DNA of 45,200 nt. Source: an uncultured Eubacterium sp. Lineage in GTDB: Bacteria > Bacillota > Clostridia > Lachnospirales > Lachnospiraceae. The DNA is taken from contig CANDJC010000026.1 in the NCBI GenBank assembly GCA_947384955.1, positions 1-45,200 of the forward strand, read 5' to 3'. Shown piece by piece: positions 16,430-24,385 of this stretch (position 1 is the stretch's first letter; each line of letters starts with the position of its first letter). The notes beneath the pieces were generated by a model. It saw only the letters and a list, made by a program, of their open reading frames with translations. It did not search any database and was not told the origin of the DNA. Position numbers and translations under genes: made by a program.

Positions 16430-18874
16430 ATGTCAAAAATACAAGTATTAGATGAACAGACCATCGATAAAATCGCCGCCGGAGAAGTCGTTGAACGGCC
16501 TTCTTCTGTTGTAAAAGAACTGGTAGAAAATGCCGTTGATGCAAGAGCAACCGCCATTACCATTGAAATCAAAGACGGCGGCATTTCCTTAATCCGGATT
16601 ACAGACAATGGCGAAGGCATTCCGAAGGAGCAGGTTGCCTCCGCATTTTTACGCCATGCCACCAGCAAGATAACAAGTGCGGAAGACCTTCTGACAGTTT
16701 CATCGCTTGGTTTTCGCGGGGAAGCTCTTTCGAGTATTGCGGCGGTTGCGCAGGTGGAGCTGATTACAAAAACCGCGTCGGAATTAACCGGGACGAAGTA
16801 TGTAATAGAAGGTTCCAAAGAAAAGAGCATAGAGGATATCGGCGCGCCGCAGGGGACGACGTTTCTTGTAAGAAACCTGTTTTATAATACGCCTGCAAGG
16901 CAGAAATTTTTAAAGTCGGCGCAGACGGAGGCTTCTTATATTGCTACGCTGGCAGAGCGTCTGGCGCTGTCGCATCCGGATATTTCTTTTCAGGTCATTG
17001 TGAATAACCAGCCGAGGCTGCATACAAATGGAAATACGCGGATTAAGGATATTATTTATCATATTTTCGGCAGAGATATTGCGGCGGGGACGGTACCTGT
17101 ACAGGAGAAAAAGGAGCTGCTGTCTGTAGAGGGATTTATTGGAAAGCCGTTTATTTCCAGGGGAAACCGGAATTTTGAAATATATTTTATTAACGGGCGC
17201 TATATTAAGAGTACGCTGATTACAAAGTGCATCGAAGACGCCTATAAGCCATTTATGATGAAGCATCAGTATCCGTTTACGGTGCTGCAGATTTCTATAG
17301 ACAGCGATTTGATAGATGTCAATGTCCATCCTGCGAAAATGGAAATCCGGTTTTGTCAGAGCGAGTCTGTTTACAGGGAGCTGACGGATATCCTTCAGGC
17401 TGCATTAAAGCACCAGGATATGATTCAGGATGTTTCCGCAGATAAAGAAACGAAAAAAAAGAAACCGGATACCAGACCTGTCAGCCGAAGGCCGGAACCG
17501 TTTGAAAAAAAGAGGCTGGAGGCGCTTTCAGCAGCCCTGAAATCTGACAGCCCTTATGAACGTAAATACGCAAAACCGCCTGCAGCAGAAAATGCGGAGC
17601 AGAAAGGATTAGCCGCTTCGGACTCTAAGCTGCGGGATGCTGCTGTTTCTGATAGCTGTGCTGAAAAGCAAATGTCTGGCGGCGTTCCGTCAGCATTCCT
17701 GAATAACCCAGGTCAGGATATCATTCTGAATACAGGCAGTCATTCCGTCTCTGGCGGTCATTTGAAAACAGCCGGCAATTCAGATACAGGCAGTCATTTA
17801 AATATGGACAGCCATTTGGATGAAGGTAGTCTTTTAGAAACGGCTAGCAATTTAAATACAGGCAGTTATTTGAAAACAGCCAGCCGCTCAGACACAGGCG
17901 GCCTCTTGGATGCAGCCAGCCGCTCGGACACAGGCGGCTTTTCGGATGCAGCCAGCTGCTCAGACACAGGCGGCCTTTCGGATGCAGCCAGCTGCTCAGA
18001 CACAGGCGGCCTTTCAGATGCAGCCAGCCTTTCGGATACAGGCGGCCATTTGGCTGCAGACAGTTACGCTGCCACAGGCAGCTATCCAGATATGCGCGGT
18101 TATGCAGTGAATGGAAAAGACACGGCTGCAGACAGCCAGACATCTGCCAGCAGCGATTCCGATATGGAAACACAGCCGCATACAGAAGCTTCAGCCGCAT
18201 GTAAAGACAGCTGCAGTACCGGTACATACAAATATGAACAGCTGTCCATTGCAGAGACGGAATTTTATCATACGGATTTTATCAAAGAAGCGAAGCGCCG
18301 CAATTACACCGTTATCGGCCAGATTTTTGATACATACTGGCTTGTTCAGGCTGAGAACGAACTGTTTCTGATTGACCAGCATGCGGCACACGAAAAAGTT
18401 CTGTATGAACGGATGATGAATCAGCTGAAAAAACAGGAATTTACCTCTCAGCAAATCAGCCCGCCCATCATTATTACCATGACGATGCAGGAGCAGGAAT
18501 TATTCCATAAATACGAGGAGCAGTTTTCGCAGATTGGATTTGAAATCAATGCATTTGGCGGAAGGGAGTATGCGCTGTGCGCGGTTCCTGATAATTTGTA
18601 CGGCCTTGACCCCAGAGAGCTTTTCCTGGAAATGTTAGACGGATTAAATCATGATACGAGAAGGCAGACGCCGGATATGATACTGGAAAAAATTGCGTCG
18701 ATGTCCTGCAAGGCAGCGGTGAAAGGGAAGCAGCGGCTGTCTGAACAAGAGGCGCGCAGCCTGCTTTCTGACCTGCTTGAGCTGGAAAATCCATATCACT
18801 GTCCGCACGGAAGGCCGGTCATTATCGCGATGTCGAAAACGGAAATTGAAAGAAAGTTTAAGCGGATTGTATAA
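16430..18874 (+). CDS. mutL: DNA mismatch repair endonuclease MutL with expanded repeat linker
   Basis: The product is 814 aa against a usual 600-680. The N-terminal GHKL ATPase is complete: IAAGEVVERPSSVVKELVEN, DNGEGIPKEQ and TSKITSAEDL..LGFRGEAL. The C-terminal domain keeps the metal-binding endonuclease signature DQHAAHEKVLYE, plus SCKAAVKG and CPHGRP, so it should nick DNA as in other methyl-independent systems. The excess length is in the linker, about residues 433-560, made of imperfect 12-residue repeats of the type SDTGGLSDAASC. AAAAAGGAGC precedes the ATG. It overlaps nothing and is followed 15 bp later by miaA. Confidence 0.96.
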   Translation: MSKIQVLDEQTIDKIAAGEVVERPSSVVKELVENAVDARATAITIEIKDGGISLIRITDNGEGIPKEQVASAFLRHATSKITSAEDLLTVSSLGFRGEALSSIAAVAQVELITKTASELTGTKYVIEGSKEKSIEDIGAPQGTTFLVRNLFYNTPARQKFLKSAQTEASYIATLAERLALSHPDISFQVIVNNQPRLHTNGNTRIKDIIYHIFGRDIAAGTVPVQEKKELLSVEGFIGKPFISRGNRNFEIYFINGRYIKSTLITKCIEDAYKPFMMKHQYPFTVLQISIDSDLIDVNVHPAKMEIRFCQSESVYRELTDILQAALKHQDMIQDVSADKETKKKKPDTRPVSRRPEPFEKKRLEALSAALKSDSPYERKYAKPPAAENAEQKGLAASDSKLRDAAVSDSCAEKQMSGGVPSAFLNNPGQDIILNTGSHSVSGGHLKTAGNSDTGSHLNMDSHLDEGSLLETASNLNTGSYLKTASRSDTGGLLDAASRSDTGGFSDAASCSDTGGLSDAASCSDTGGLSDAASLSDTGGHLAADSYAATGSYPDMRGYAVNGKDTAADSQTSASSDSDMETQPHTEASAACKDSCSTGTYKYEQLSIAETEFYHTDFIKEAKRRNYTVIGQIFDTYWLVQAENELFLIDQHAAHEKVLYERMMNQLKKQEFTSQQISPPIIITMTMQEQELFHKYEEQFSQIGFEINAFGGREYALCAVPDNLYGLDPRELFLEMLDGLNHDTRRQTPDMILEKIASMSCKAAVKGKQRLSEQEARSLLSDLLELENPYHCPHGRPVIIAMSKTEIERKFKRIV
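17727..18110 (+). repeat. In-frame 36-bp minisatellite in mutL
   Basis: Four closely matching 36-bp units run from 17888 to 18031 (SDTGG(L/F)(L/S)DAAS(R/C/L)), flanked on both sides by degenerate units with the same Ser-Asp-Thr-Gly rhythm. Because the unit is a multiple of three, gain or loss of a unit would change linker length without breaking the frame. Confidence 0.9.
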
Positions 18875-18889
18875 AGGAGCTTTTAGGTT

Positions 18890-19870
18890 ATGGATGAAAA
18901 ACAACGCAAAAAGCCGCTGATTATTTTAACCGGCCCTACGGCTGTCGGCAAAACGGATTTATCCATTCAGTTAGCAAAACGCATCGGCGGCGCTGTGATA
19001 TCTGCTGATTCCATGCAGGTTTATAAATATATGGATATCGGCTCCGCAAAGATTACACGGGATGAAATGCAGGGCGTGACGCACTATTTAATTGACGAGC
19101 TGATGCCGGACGAAGAATTTAATGTGGTCAGATTCCAGCAGTATGCAAAAAAGTATCTGCAGGAGATTTACGCAAAGGGCCAGATTCCGATTCTAACAGG
19201 CGGTACCGGGTTTTATATTCAGGCGGTGCTTTATGATATTGATTTTTCAAAGCAGGATGCGGATACGGCGTACCGGCAGAAGTTAGAAGCTCTTTCAAAA
19301 GAGCATGGAAACGCATATCTTCACCGGATGTTAGAAGAAATTGACCCGGCATCCGCGGCGGCGATTCATGAGAATAATAAAAAGCGGGTGATTCGGGCTT
19401 TGGAATTTTTTCAGTTGACAGGAGAGCGCATTTCTGAGCATAATGAAAGGGAGCACAAAAAACAGACGCCGTACTGTCCGGCTTATTTTGTATTAAATGA
19501 CAAAAGGGAGCATTTATACGAACGCATTGACCGGCGTGTCGATAAAATGATGGCAGACGGGCTGGTTACGGAGGTGCGCAGATTAAGAGAGCTTGGATAT
19601 ACGAAAAATCTGGTGTCCATGCAGGGGCTTGGCTATAAGGAGCTGTTTGCTTATTTTGACGGCGAATGCACCTTAGAGGAAGCGGTATCTGTAATAAAAC
19701 GCGATACCAGGCACTTCGCAAAGCGTCAGATTACGTGGTTTCGGCGGGAAAAAGATGTCATATGGGTGAATAAGGACATGTTTTCTTATGATAACGACAA
19801 AATTTTATCTTATATGAATGCTATACTGAAGCAGAAAGGAATCATTGAAAAGAATGAGTGCTGTGAATGA
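18890..19870 (+). CDS. miaA: tRNA dimethylallyltransferase MiaA
   Basis: The product is 326 aa. The N-terminal P-loop is ILTGPTAVGKTDLSIQLA, followed by ADSMQVYKYMDIGSAK, the DMAPP/tRNA-binding block of the family, then VTHYLIDELMPDEEFNV and GGTGFYIQAVLYDIDF. It transfers an isopentenyl group to A37 of tRNAs reading U-initial codons. It lies in the common mutS-mutL-miaA order, with its ribosome site (AAAGGAGC) overlapping the end of mutL. The last 17 bases overlap the next gene's likely start. Confidence 0.96.
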   Translation: MDEKQRKKPLIILTGPTAVGKTDLSIQLAKRIGGAVISADSMQVYKYMDIGSAKITRDEMQGVTHYLIDELMPDEEFNVVRFQQYAKKYLQEIYAKGQIPILTGGTGFYIQAVLYDIDFSKQDADTAYRQKLEALSKEHGNAYLHRMLEEIDPASAAAIHENNKKRVIRALEFFQLTGERISEHNEREHKKQTPYCPAYFVLNDKREHLYERIDRRVDKMMADGLVTEVRRLRELGYTKNLVSMQGLGYKELFAYFDGECTLEEAVSVIKRDTRHFAKRQITWFRREKDVIWVNKDMFSYDNDKILSYMNAILKQKGIIEKNECCE

Positions 19871-21161
19871 GAAACGCTGGTTACTGATAGAAATGTACGC
19901 GCAGATGGGTATTTCGAAAGAAACGGCAGAATTTGGGGAAACGATTGCAGAAAGCTTAAAGGAGCGGTTTGCACAGATTGACGAAACGGCGCAGCTAAAC
20001 CAGTTAAAGGTCATAAACGCCATGCAGAAAAACAAAGTAAGCGCCGCCTGTTTTCAGGGGAGCAGCGGCTACGGCTATGACGATTACGGACGGGATACGT
20101 TAGAAAAGGTTTATGCGGACTGTTTTCATACACAGGATGCGCTTGTGCGCCCGCAGATTACCTGCGGAACCCATGCGCTGGCACTGGCGCTTTTATCCAA
20201 TCTTCGTCCGGGAGACGAGCTTTTGTCTGCTTCCGGAAAACCTTACGATACATTAGAAGAAGTCATCGGTATCCGCCCGTCGAAAGGCTCGCTGGCTGAA
20301 TACGGCATTACGTACCGCCAGATAAACCTGCTTATGGACGGAAGTTTTGATTATGCAGGAATTAAAAATGCCATAAATGACAAGACTAAAATGGTAACGG
20401 TGCAGCGTTCCAAAGGCTATCAGACAAGACCGACCTTATCGGTATCGCAAATCGGAAAGCTGGTGTCGTTTGTAAAAAAAATCAATCCGGATATCATCTG
20501 CATGGTTGACAACTGCTATGGTGAATTTGTAGAATTAAAAGAGCCTTCGGATTTTGGCGCGGACATGGTCGTCGGTTCTTTGATTAAAAATCCGGGCGGG
20601 GGCCTTGCACCGAGCGGCGGTTATATTGCCGGGACAAAAGAATGCGTGGAAAATGCGGCATGCCGGCTGACTTCCCCGGGGCTTGGCAGGGAAGTGGGAG
20701 CTTCGCTCGGTATCATGCAGTCTTTTTACCAGGGACTGTTCCAGGCCCCGGTCGTAACGGCAGGGGCGTTAAAGGGAGCAATTTTTGCGGCAAATCTTTA
20801 TGAAAAGCTGGGGTTTGCGGTCTTTCCGGGTGCAGCTGAGCCGCGTTATGATATCATTCAGGCAGTGACCCTTGGCTCGCCGGAAGGGCTTTTAGCATTC
20901 TGCGAGGGGATTCAGGCGGCTGCTCCGGTAGACAGCTATGTAACGCCCGAGCCATGGGACATGCCCGGATATGACAGCAAAGTCATTATGGCTGCCGGAG
21001 CATTTGTACAGGGTTCTTCCATTGAACTGAGCGCGGACGGGCCGTTAAGGGAGCCGTACAACGTGTATTTTCAGGGAGGACTTACCTGGTATCATGCAAA
21101 ATTAGGAATTTTAATGTCTTTACAAAAACTTTATGAGCGAAATCTTGTTAATCTTGGATGA
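19854..21161 (+). CDS. Methionine gamma-lyase family protein (YnbB/COG4100)
   Basis: The product is 435 aa, a PLP enzyme of fold type I that is widespread after miaA in Firmicutes and often annotated as an aluminium resistance protein. SSGYGYDDYGRDTLEKVYA, PQITCGTHALALALL, MVDNCYGEFVE and the PLP-lysine stretch GSLIKNPGGGLAPSGGYIAG are readable. Exact activity is not established for most members; carbon-sulphur lysis of methionine or a related thioether is the inference. I prefer ATG 19854; TTG 19845 in frame is only four bases from the AAAGGA site, and 19854 is 13 bases away. It overlaps the end of miaA, implying coupling. Confidence 0.85.
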   Translation: MSAVNEKRWLLIEMYAQMGISKETAEFGETIAESLKERFAQIDETAQLNQLKVINAMQKNKVSAACFQGSSGYGYDDYGRDTLEKVYADCFHTQDALVRPQITCGTHALALALLSNLRPGDELLSASGKPYDTLEEVIGIRPSKGSLAEYGITYRQINLLMDGSFDYAGIKNAINDKTKMVTVQRSKGYQTRPTLSVSQIGKLVSFVKKINPDIICMVDNCYGEFVELKEPSDFGADMVVGSLIKNPGGGLAPSGGYIAGTKECVENAACRLTSPGLGREVGASLGIMQSFYQGLFQAPVVTAGALKGAIFAANLYEKLGFAVFPGAAEPRYDIIQAVTLGSPEGLLAFCEGIQAAAPVDSYVTPEPWDMPGYDSKVIMAAGAFVQGSSIELSADGPLREPYNVYFQGGLTWYHAKLGILMSLQKLYERNLVNLG

Positions 21162-21181
21162 ATATGCTAAGATTATATACT
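21154..21181 (+). promoter_or_regulatory. Possible sigma-A promoter before radC
   Basis: TTGGAT, 16 bases, TATACT; the -35 touches the end of the preceding gene. It is about 48 bp upstream of the radC start and could drive the whole radC-mre-min operon. Confidence 0.5.
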
Positions 21182-21228
21182 GTATATTCCTTTTTTACTC
21201 AGCCTGATAGAGAGTGGAAAGGATATTT

Positions 21229-21927
21229 ATGAAAAACAGACAAAAACACTTAACTATGAAAGAACTTCCGGATTCTGAAAAACCTTATGAAAAATGTATG
21301 GAATACGGGCCGGAATATTTATCGGATGCAGAACTGCTCGCAGTTTTTATCCGGACCGGAATGAAAGGAAAGACGTCGGTAGAGCTTGCAAGCCAGCTAT
21401 TATCAGATGGAAACAAAAATCTTTTGAATCTGTACGATTACAGCTTAAAAACGCTCATGCAGGTCCCTGGAATCGGCAAAGCCAAGGCCGTACAGCTAAA
21501 GTGCATCGCGGAAATATCCAGACGGATTGCAAAAACCGTGCGTTTTCGGGAACTGTCGTTTGACAACCCGGCATCGGTGGCGGATTTCTATATGGAAAAG
21601 CTGCGCCACGAAAAGCAGGAGTGCTTTACCGCCTGTCTTCTTGGCAGCGGAGGCCGCTATCTGGGCGATAAGGTGTTAACCATCGGCAGCGTCAGTGCTT
21701 CGATTGTATCACCGAGAGATTTGTTTATCCAGGCACTGCAGGCACAGGCCGCGTCGATTATCATTCTTCATAACCATCCAAGCGGCGAGCCGCAGCCGAG
21801 CCGCGAAGATATGCAGGTTACAAAATGCATCGCTGAGTGTGGAAAGATGCTGCAGATTCATTTAGACGACCACATCATCATCGGTGACAACAAATATTAC
21901 AGTTTTAGAGAAAAGGGACTGCTTTGA
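21229..21927 (+). CDS. radC: RadC/JAB-domain protein
   Basis: The product is 232 aa. The first half has a helix-hairpin-helix stretch, LMQVPGIGKAKAVQLKC. The second half is a JAMM/MPN-like domain with HNHPSGEPQPSREDMQVT, the His-X-His...Asp metal site of RadC. Despite its old name, a role in DNA repair is doubtful. The gene commonly precedes mreB in Firmicutes, as here. ATG 21229 has GGAAAGG 6 bases upstream; GTG 21214 in frame is the alternative. Confidence 0.93.
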   Translation: MKNRQKHLTMKELPDSEKPYEKCMEYGPEYLSDAELLAVFIRTGMKGKTSVELASQLLSDGNKNLLNLYDYSLKTLMQVPGIGKAKAVQLKCIAEISRRIAKTVRFRELSFDNPASVADFYMEKLRHEKQECFTACLLGSGGRYLGDKVLTIGSVSASIVSPRDLFIQALQAQAASIIILHNHPSGEPQPSREDMQVTKCIAECGKMLQIHLDDHIIIGDNKYYSFREKGLL

Positions 21928-21948
21928 GCCCTGATAGGAGACAAAATT

Positions 21949-22965
21949 ATGTCAGCAAATGTTTATGGCGTGGATTTAGGCACAGCCAATTTGAAAATCT
22001 ATTGCAAAGCCAGCGGAACGATTCTGAATGAAAAAAATACGATTGCGATTATCAATAAGAATCAGATGTATTCCTATGGCAATGACGCATATGCGATGTA
22101 TGAAAAGGCACCGGATCAGATTCAGGTCACTTTTCCGATTGTAAACGGAGTCATCGCAGACTACAACAATATGCAGACGATGCTGTTTGAATTTCTGGAA
22201 AAAAATGCAAAAGGAAAAATCCGGGGCGCGGAATTTGTAGTCGCCGTGCCGACGGATATTACCGAAGTGGAGAAAAAGGCGTTTTCCGATATCTTTTATA
22301 AGAGCAAGGCAAAGCCAAGGAGCGTCCTTTTGTGTGAAAAACCGATTGCCGATGCGGTCGGGCTTGGCTTAAATGTCAATGAGCCTACCGGGATTATGGT
22401 TGTGGATATCGGAGCGGATACGACGGAGATTTCCATCATTTCCTTAGGAGGACTCGTTATCAGCCATCTGCTGCATTTTGGCGGCAACCGGCTGGATGAA
22501 TCCATTATCAGCTTTATCCGTAAAAATTATAACCTGGTGATAGGCCGTAAAACCGCCTGCTCTTTAAAAGAACAGATAGGCTGTGCCTTAGACGGGCGCG
22601 AAGACAAAATGGTGATTGTAGGCCGGGACGTCGTAAGCGGACTTCCGATTGAAATGGAAATTACGGCATCGATTGTATACGAAGCGATTCGGGACCATCT
22701 GACAAATATCTGTACCAATATCAAGCTGATTCTGGAAAAAACGCCGCCGGAATTAGCAAAGGATATTATTTACGCAGGTATTTATATTACAGGCGGAAGC
22801 TCAAAAATCGAAAGGTTAGACCAGCTGTTTTCCGAAATTACAAATATCAAGGTAAACTGCTGTGATAATCCGGAAGAAAGCGTCGCCCAGGGCCTGATTA
22901 AAATCGTATCGGATAATGAATACAAACACCTTGCTTACAGCCTGAAATCCAGTATTTATAAATAG
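21949..22965 (+). CDS. mreB: Rod-shape actin homologue MreB (divergent)
   Basis: The product is 338 aa. VDLGTANLKIYCKASG (phosphate 1), VVDIGADTTEISIISLGG (phosphate 2) and YITGGSSKIERL (adenosine) are the actin-ATPase blocks. CEKPIADAVGLGL corresponds to the EEP(M/L)AAAIG stretch of MreB. Sequence is divergent from housekeeping MreB (LKIYCKASGTILNEKN in place of the usual end of the first block), so it may be an Mbl/MreBH-type paralogue. It forms membrane-attached filaments that guide lateral wall synthesis. Its position directly before mreC and mreD supports this role. A GATAGGAG ribosome site lies upstream. Confidence 0.92.
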   Translation: MSANVYGVDLGTANLKIYCKASGTILNEKNTIAIINKNQMYSYGNDAYAMYEKAPDQIQVTFPIVNGVIADYNNMQTMLFEFLEKNAKGKIRGAEFVVAVPTDITEVEKKAFSDIFYKSKAKPRSVLLCEKPIADAVGLGLNVNEPTGIMVVDIGADTTEISIISLGGLVISHLLHFGGNRLDESIISFIRKNYNLVIGRKTACSLKEQIGCALDGREDKMVIVGRDVVSGLPIEMEITASIVYEAIRDHLTNICTNIKLILEKTPPELAKDIIYAGIYITGGSSKIERLDQLFSEITNIKVNCCDNPEESVAQGLIKIVSDNEYKHLAYSLKSSIYK

Positions 22966-22976
22966 GAGTCCCTGGC

Positions 22977-23846
22977 ATGAAAAGAAGAAGAAAAGCGCGA
23001 TTTAAGATTCCGGCGAAATATATACTGATGACTCTGTCCGCGTTTTGTATTATCGCAATGTTTGCCAGTTTCCTGTTTGATGTTCAGTTTACGCCGCTGA
23101 ATACGGCTGCCGGCTATGTATTTATCCCGATGCAGAAGGGGATTAACAAGGCTGGCTCCATGGTCAGCGGCCTGGCGGATAATCTGACAGAGCTAAAAGA
23201 TGTGATGCAAAGAAACGAAGAACTCCAGGCGCAGGTAGACGAGCTTACGACAGAGCTGAATACGTACAAGCTGGAGCAGTCTGAAATCGAGGACATGCGC
23301 AAGCTGTTAGAGCTGGATGAAAAGTATAAATACGAAAAAGTCGGCGCAAGCATTATCGGCAAAGATGCCGGCAACTGGTTTGATACGTTTATTATTGACA
23401 AGGGCTATAATGACGGCATTGAAGTAGATATGAATGTCATTGCAGGAAGCGGGCTTGTCGGAATTGTGACAAATGTAGGCCCCAATTATGCCAACGTACG
23501 CTCGATTATTGACGACCGCAACAGTGTCAGCGCCATGGTGCTGACGACATCGGACGGCTGCTTTGTCGACGGCGACCTGGAAATGATGAGCAGGCTTCAG
23601 GTCATCGGCTTTACGGATTTAACAGACGAGGATAATAAAGTCGCTGTCGGAGACCAGGTCGTGACATCGGATACGAGCAGCAAATATGTGCCGGGACTGT
23701 TAATCGGACATATCAATGAGCTGAACATGGATTCGAATAATCTGACCAAGTCCGGGACGATTACGCCGGCGGTGGATTTTGAACATATTAAAAACGTGCT
23801 TGTCATTTTAGAGAAAAAGCAGGCTGTACAGGAAGAGGATAACTAG
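22977..23846 (+). CDS. mreC: Rod-shape protein MreC
   Basis: The product is 289 aa. A basic start (MKRRRKARF) leads into one transmembrane helix at about 15-37, then a coiled coil at about 70-110 (LKDVMQRNEELQAQVDEL), and the paired beta-barrel core (GASIIGKDAGNWFDTFIIDKG; VIAGSGLVGIVTNVG). It bridges the MreB filament and the penicillin-binding proteins outside the membrane. It begins 11 bp after mreB with TAGGAG overlapping the mreB stop. Confidence 0.95.
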   Translation: MKRRRKARFKIPAKYILMTLSAFCIIAMFASFLFDVQFTPLNTAAGYVFIPMQKGINKAGSMVSGLADNLTELKDVMQRNEELQAQVDELTTELNTYKLEQSEIEDMRKLLELDEKYKYEKVGASIIGKDAGNWFDTFIIDKGYNDGIEVDMNVIAGSGLVGIVTNVGPNYANVRSIIDDRNSVSAMVLTTSDGCFVDGDLEMMSRLQVIGFTDLTDEDNKVAVGDQVVTSDTSSKYVPGLLIGHINELNMDSNNLTKSGTITPAVDFEHIKNVLVILEKKQAVQEEDN

Positions 23847-23866
23847 CTTTACATGAGAGGTTTTGC

Positions 23867-24385
23867 ATGAAGAGAAAGATAACCGTATTTTTGATTATAT
23901 TCGTATGCTTTTTACTGCAGACGACACTGTTTCAGGCATTAGCATTAGCTTCTATCGCTCCGAACCTTCTGATTGTTGTAGTATCCTCGTTTGGCTTTAT
24001 GCGCGGGCGCAGGGAAGGCATGTACATCGGTTTTTTTACCGGGCTGGTATTTGATGCCTTTTACGGGACAATCTTCGGATTTTATTCTCTGGTATTTATG
24101 TATGCCGGATACTGCAACGGGATGTTCCGCAGGTTCTTTTTCCCGGACGATATCAAGCTGCCGATGCTTTTAATTTCGGTCAGCGATATTGTTTATAATG
24201 CAGCTGTCTATGTATTAAAATTTATGTTCCGCGGACAGTTTCACTTTGATTATTACCTTCTGCATGTAATCATACCAGAGCTGGTTTATACGGTGCTGAT
24301 TATGATTTTTCTGTATCCGCTTTTGTTAAAAATCAACCAGAAGCTGGAAGCATCTGAAAAAAGGAGTGGCATGAAATTTGTATGA
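23867..24385 (+). CDS. mreD: Rod-shape protein MreD
   Basis: The product is 172 aa with four or five hydrophobic segments and the family core SIAPNLLIVVVSSFGFMRGR, GLVFDAFYGTIFGFYSL. It is an integral membrane partner of MreC. GAGAGG lies upstream of the ATG. Its last eight bases overlap the PBP2 start codon. Confidence 0.92.
   Translation: MKRKITVFLIIFVCFLLQTTLFQALALASIAPNLLIVVVSSFGFMRGRREGMYIGFFTGLVFDAFYGTIFGFYSLVFMYAGYCNGMFRRFFFPDDIKLPMLLISVSDIVYNAAVYVLKFMFRGQFHFDYYLLHVIIPELVYTVLIMIFLYPLLLKINQKLEASEKRSGMKFV

Noticed and set aside
17844-18227. Minus-strand open frame opposite the mutL minisatellite
   Set aside because: It is an antisense reading of the repeat array; periodicity alone keeps it open.
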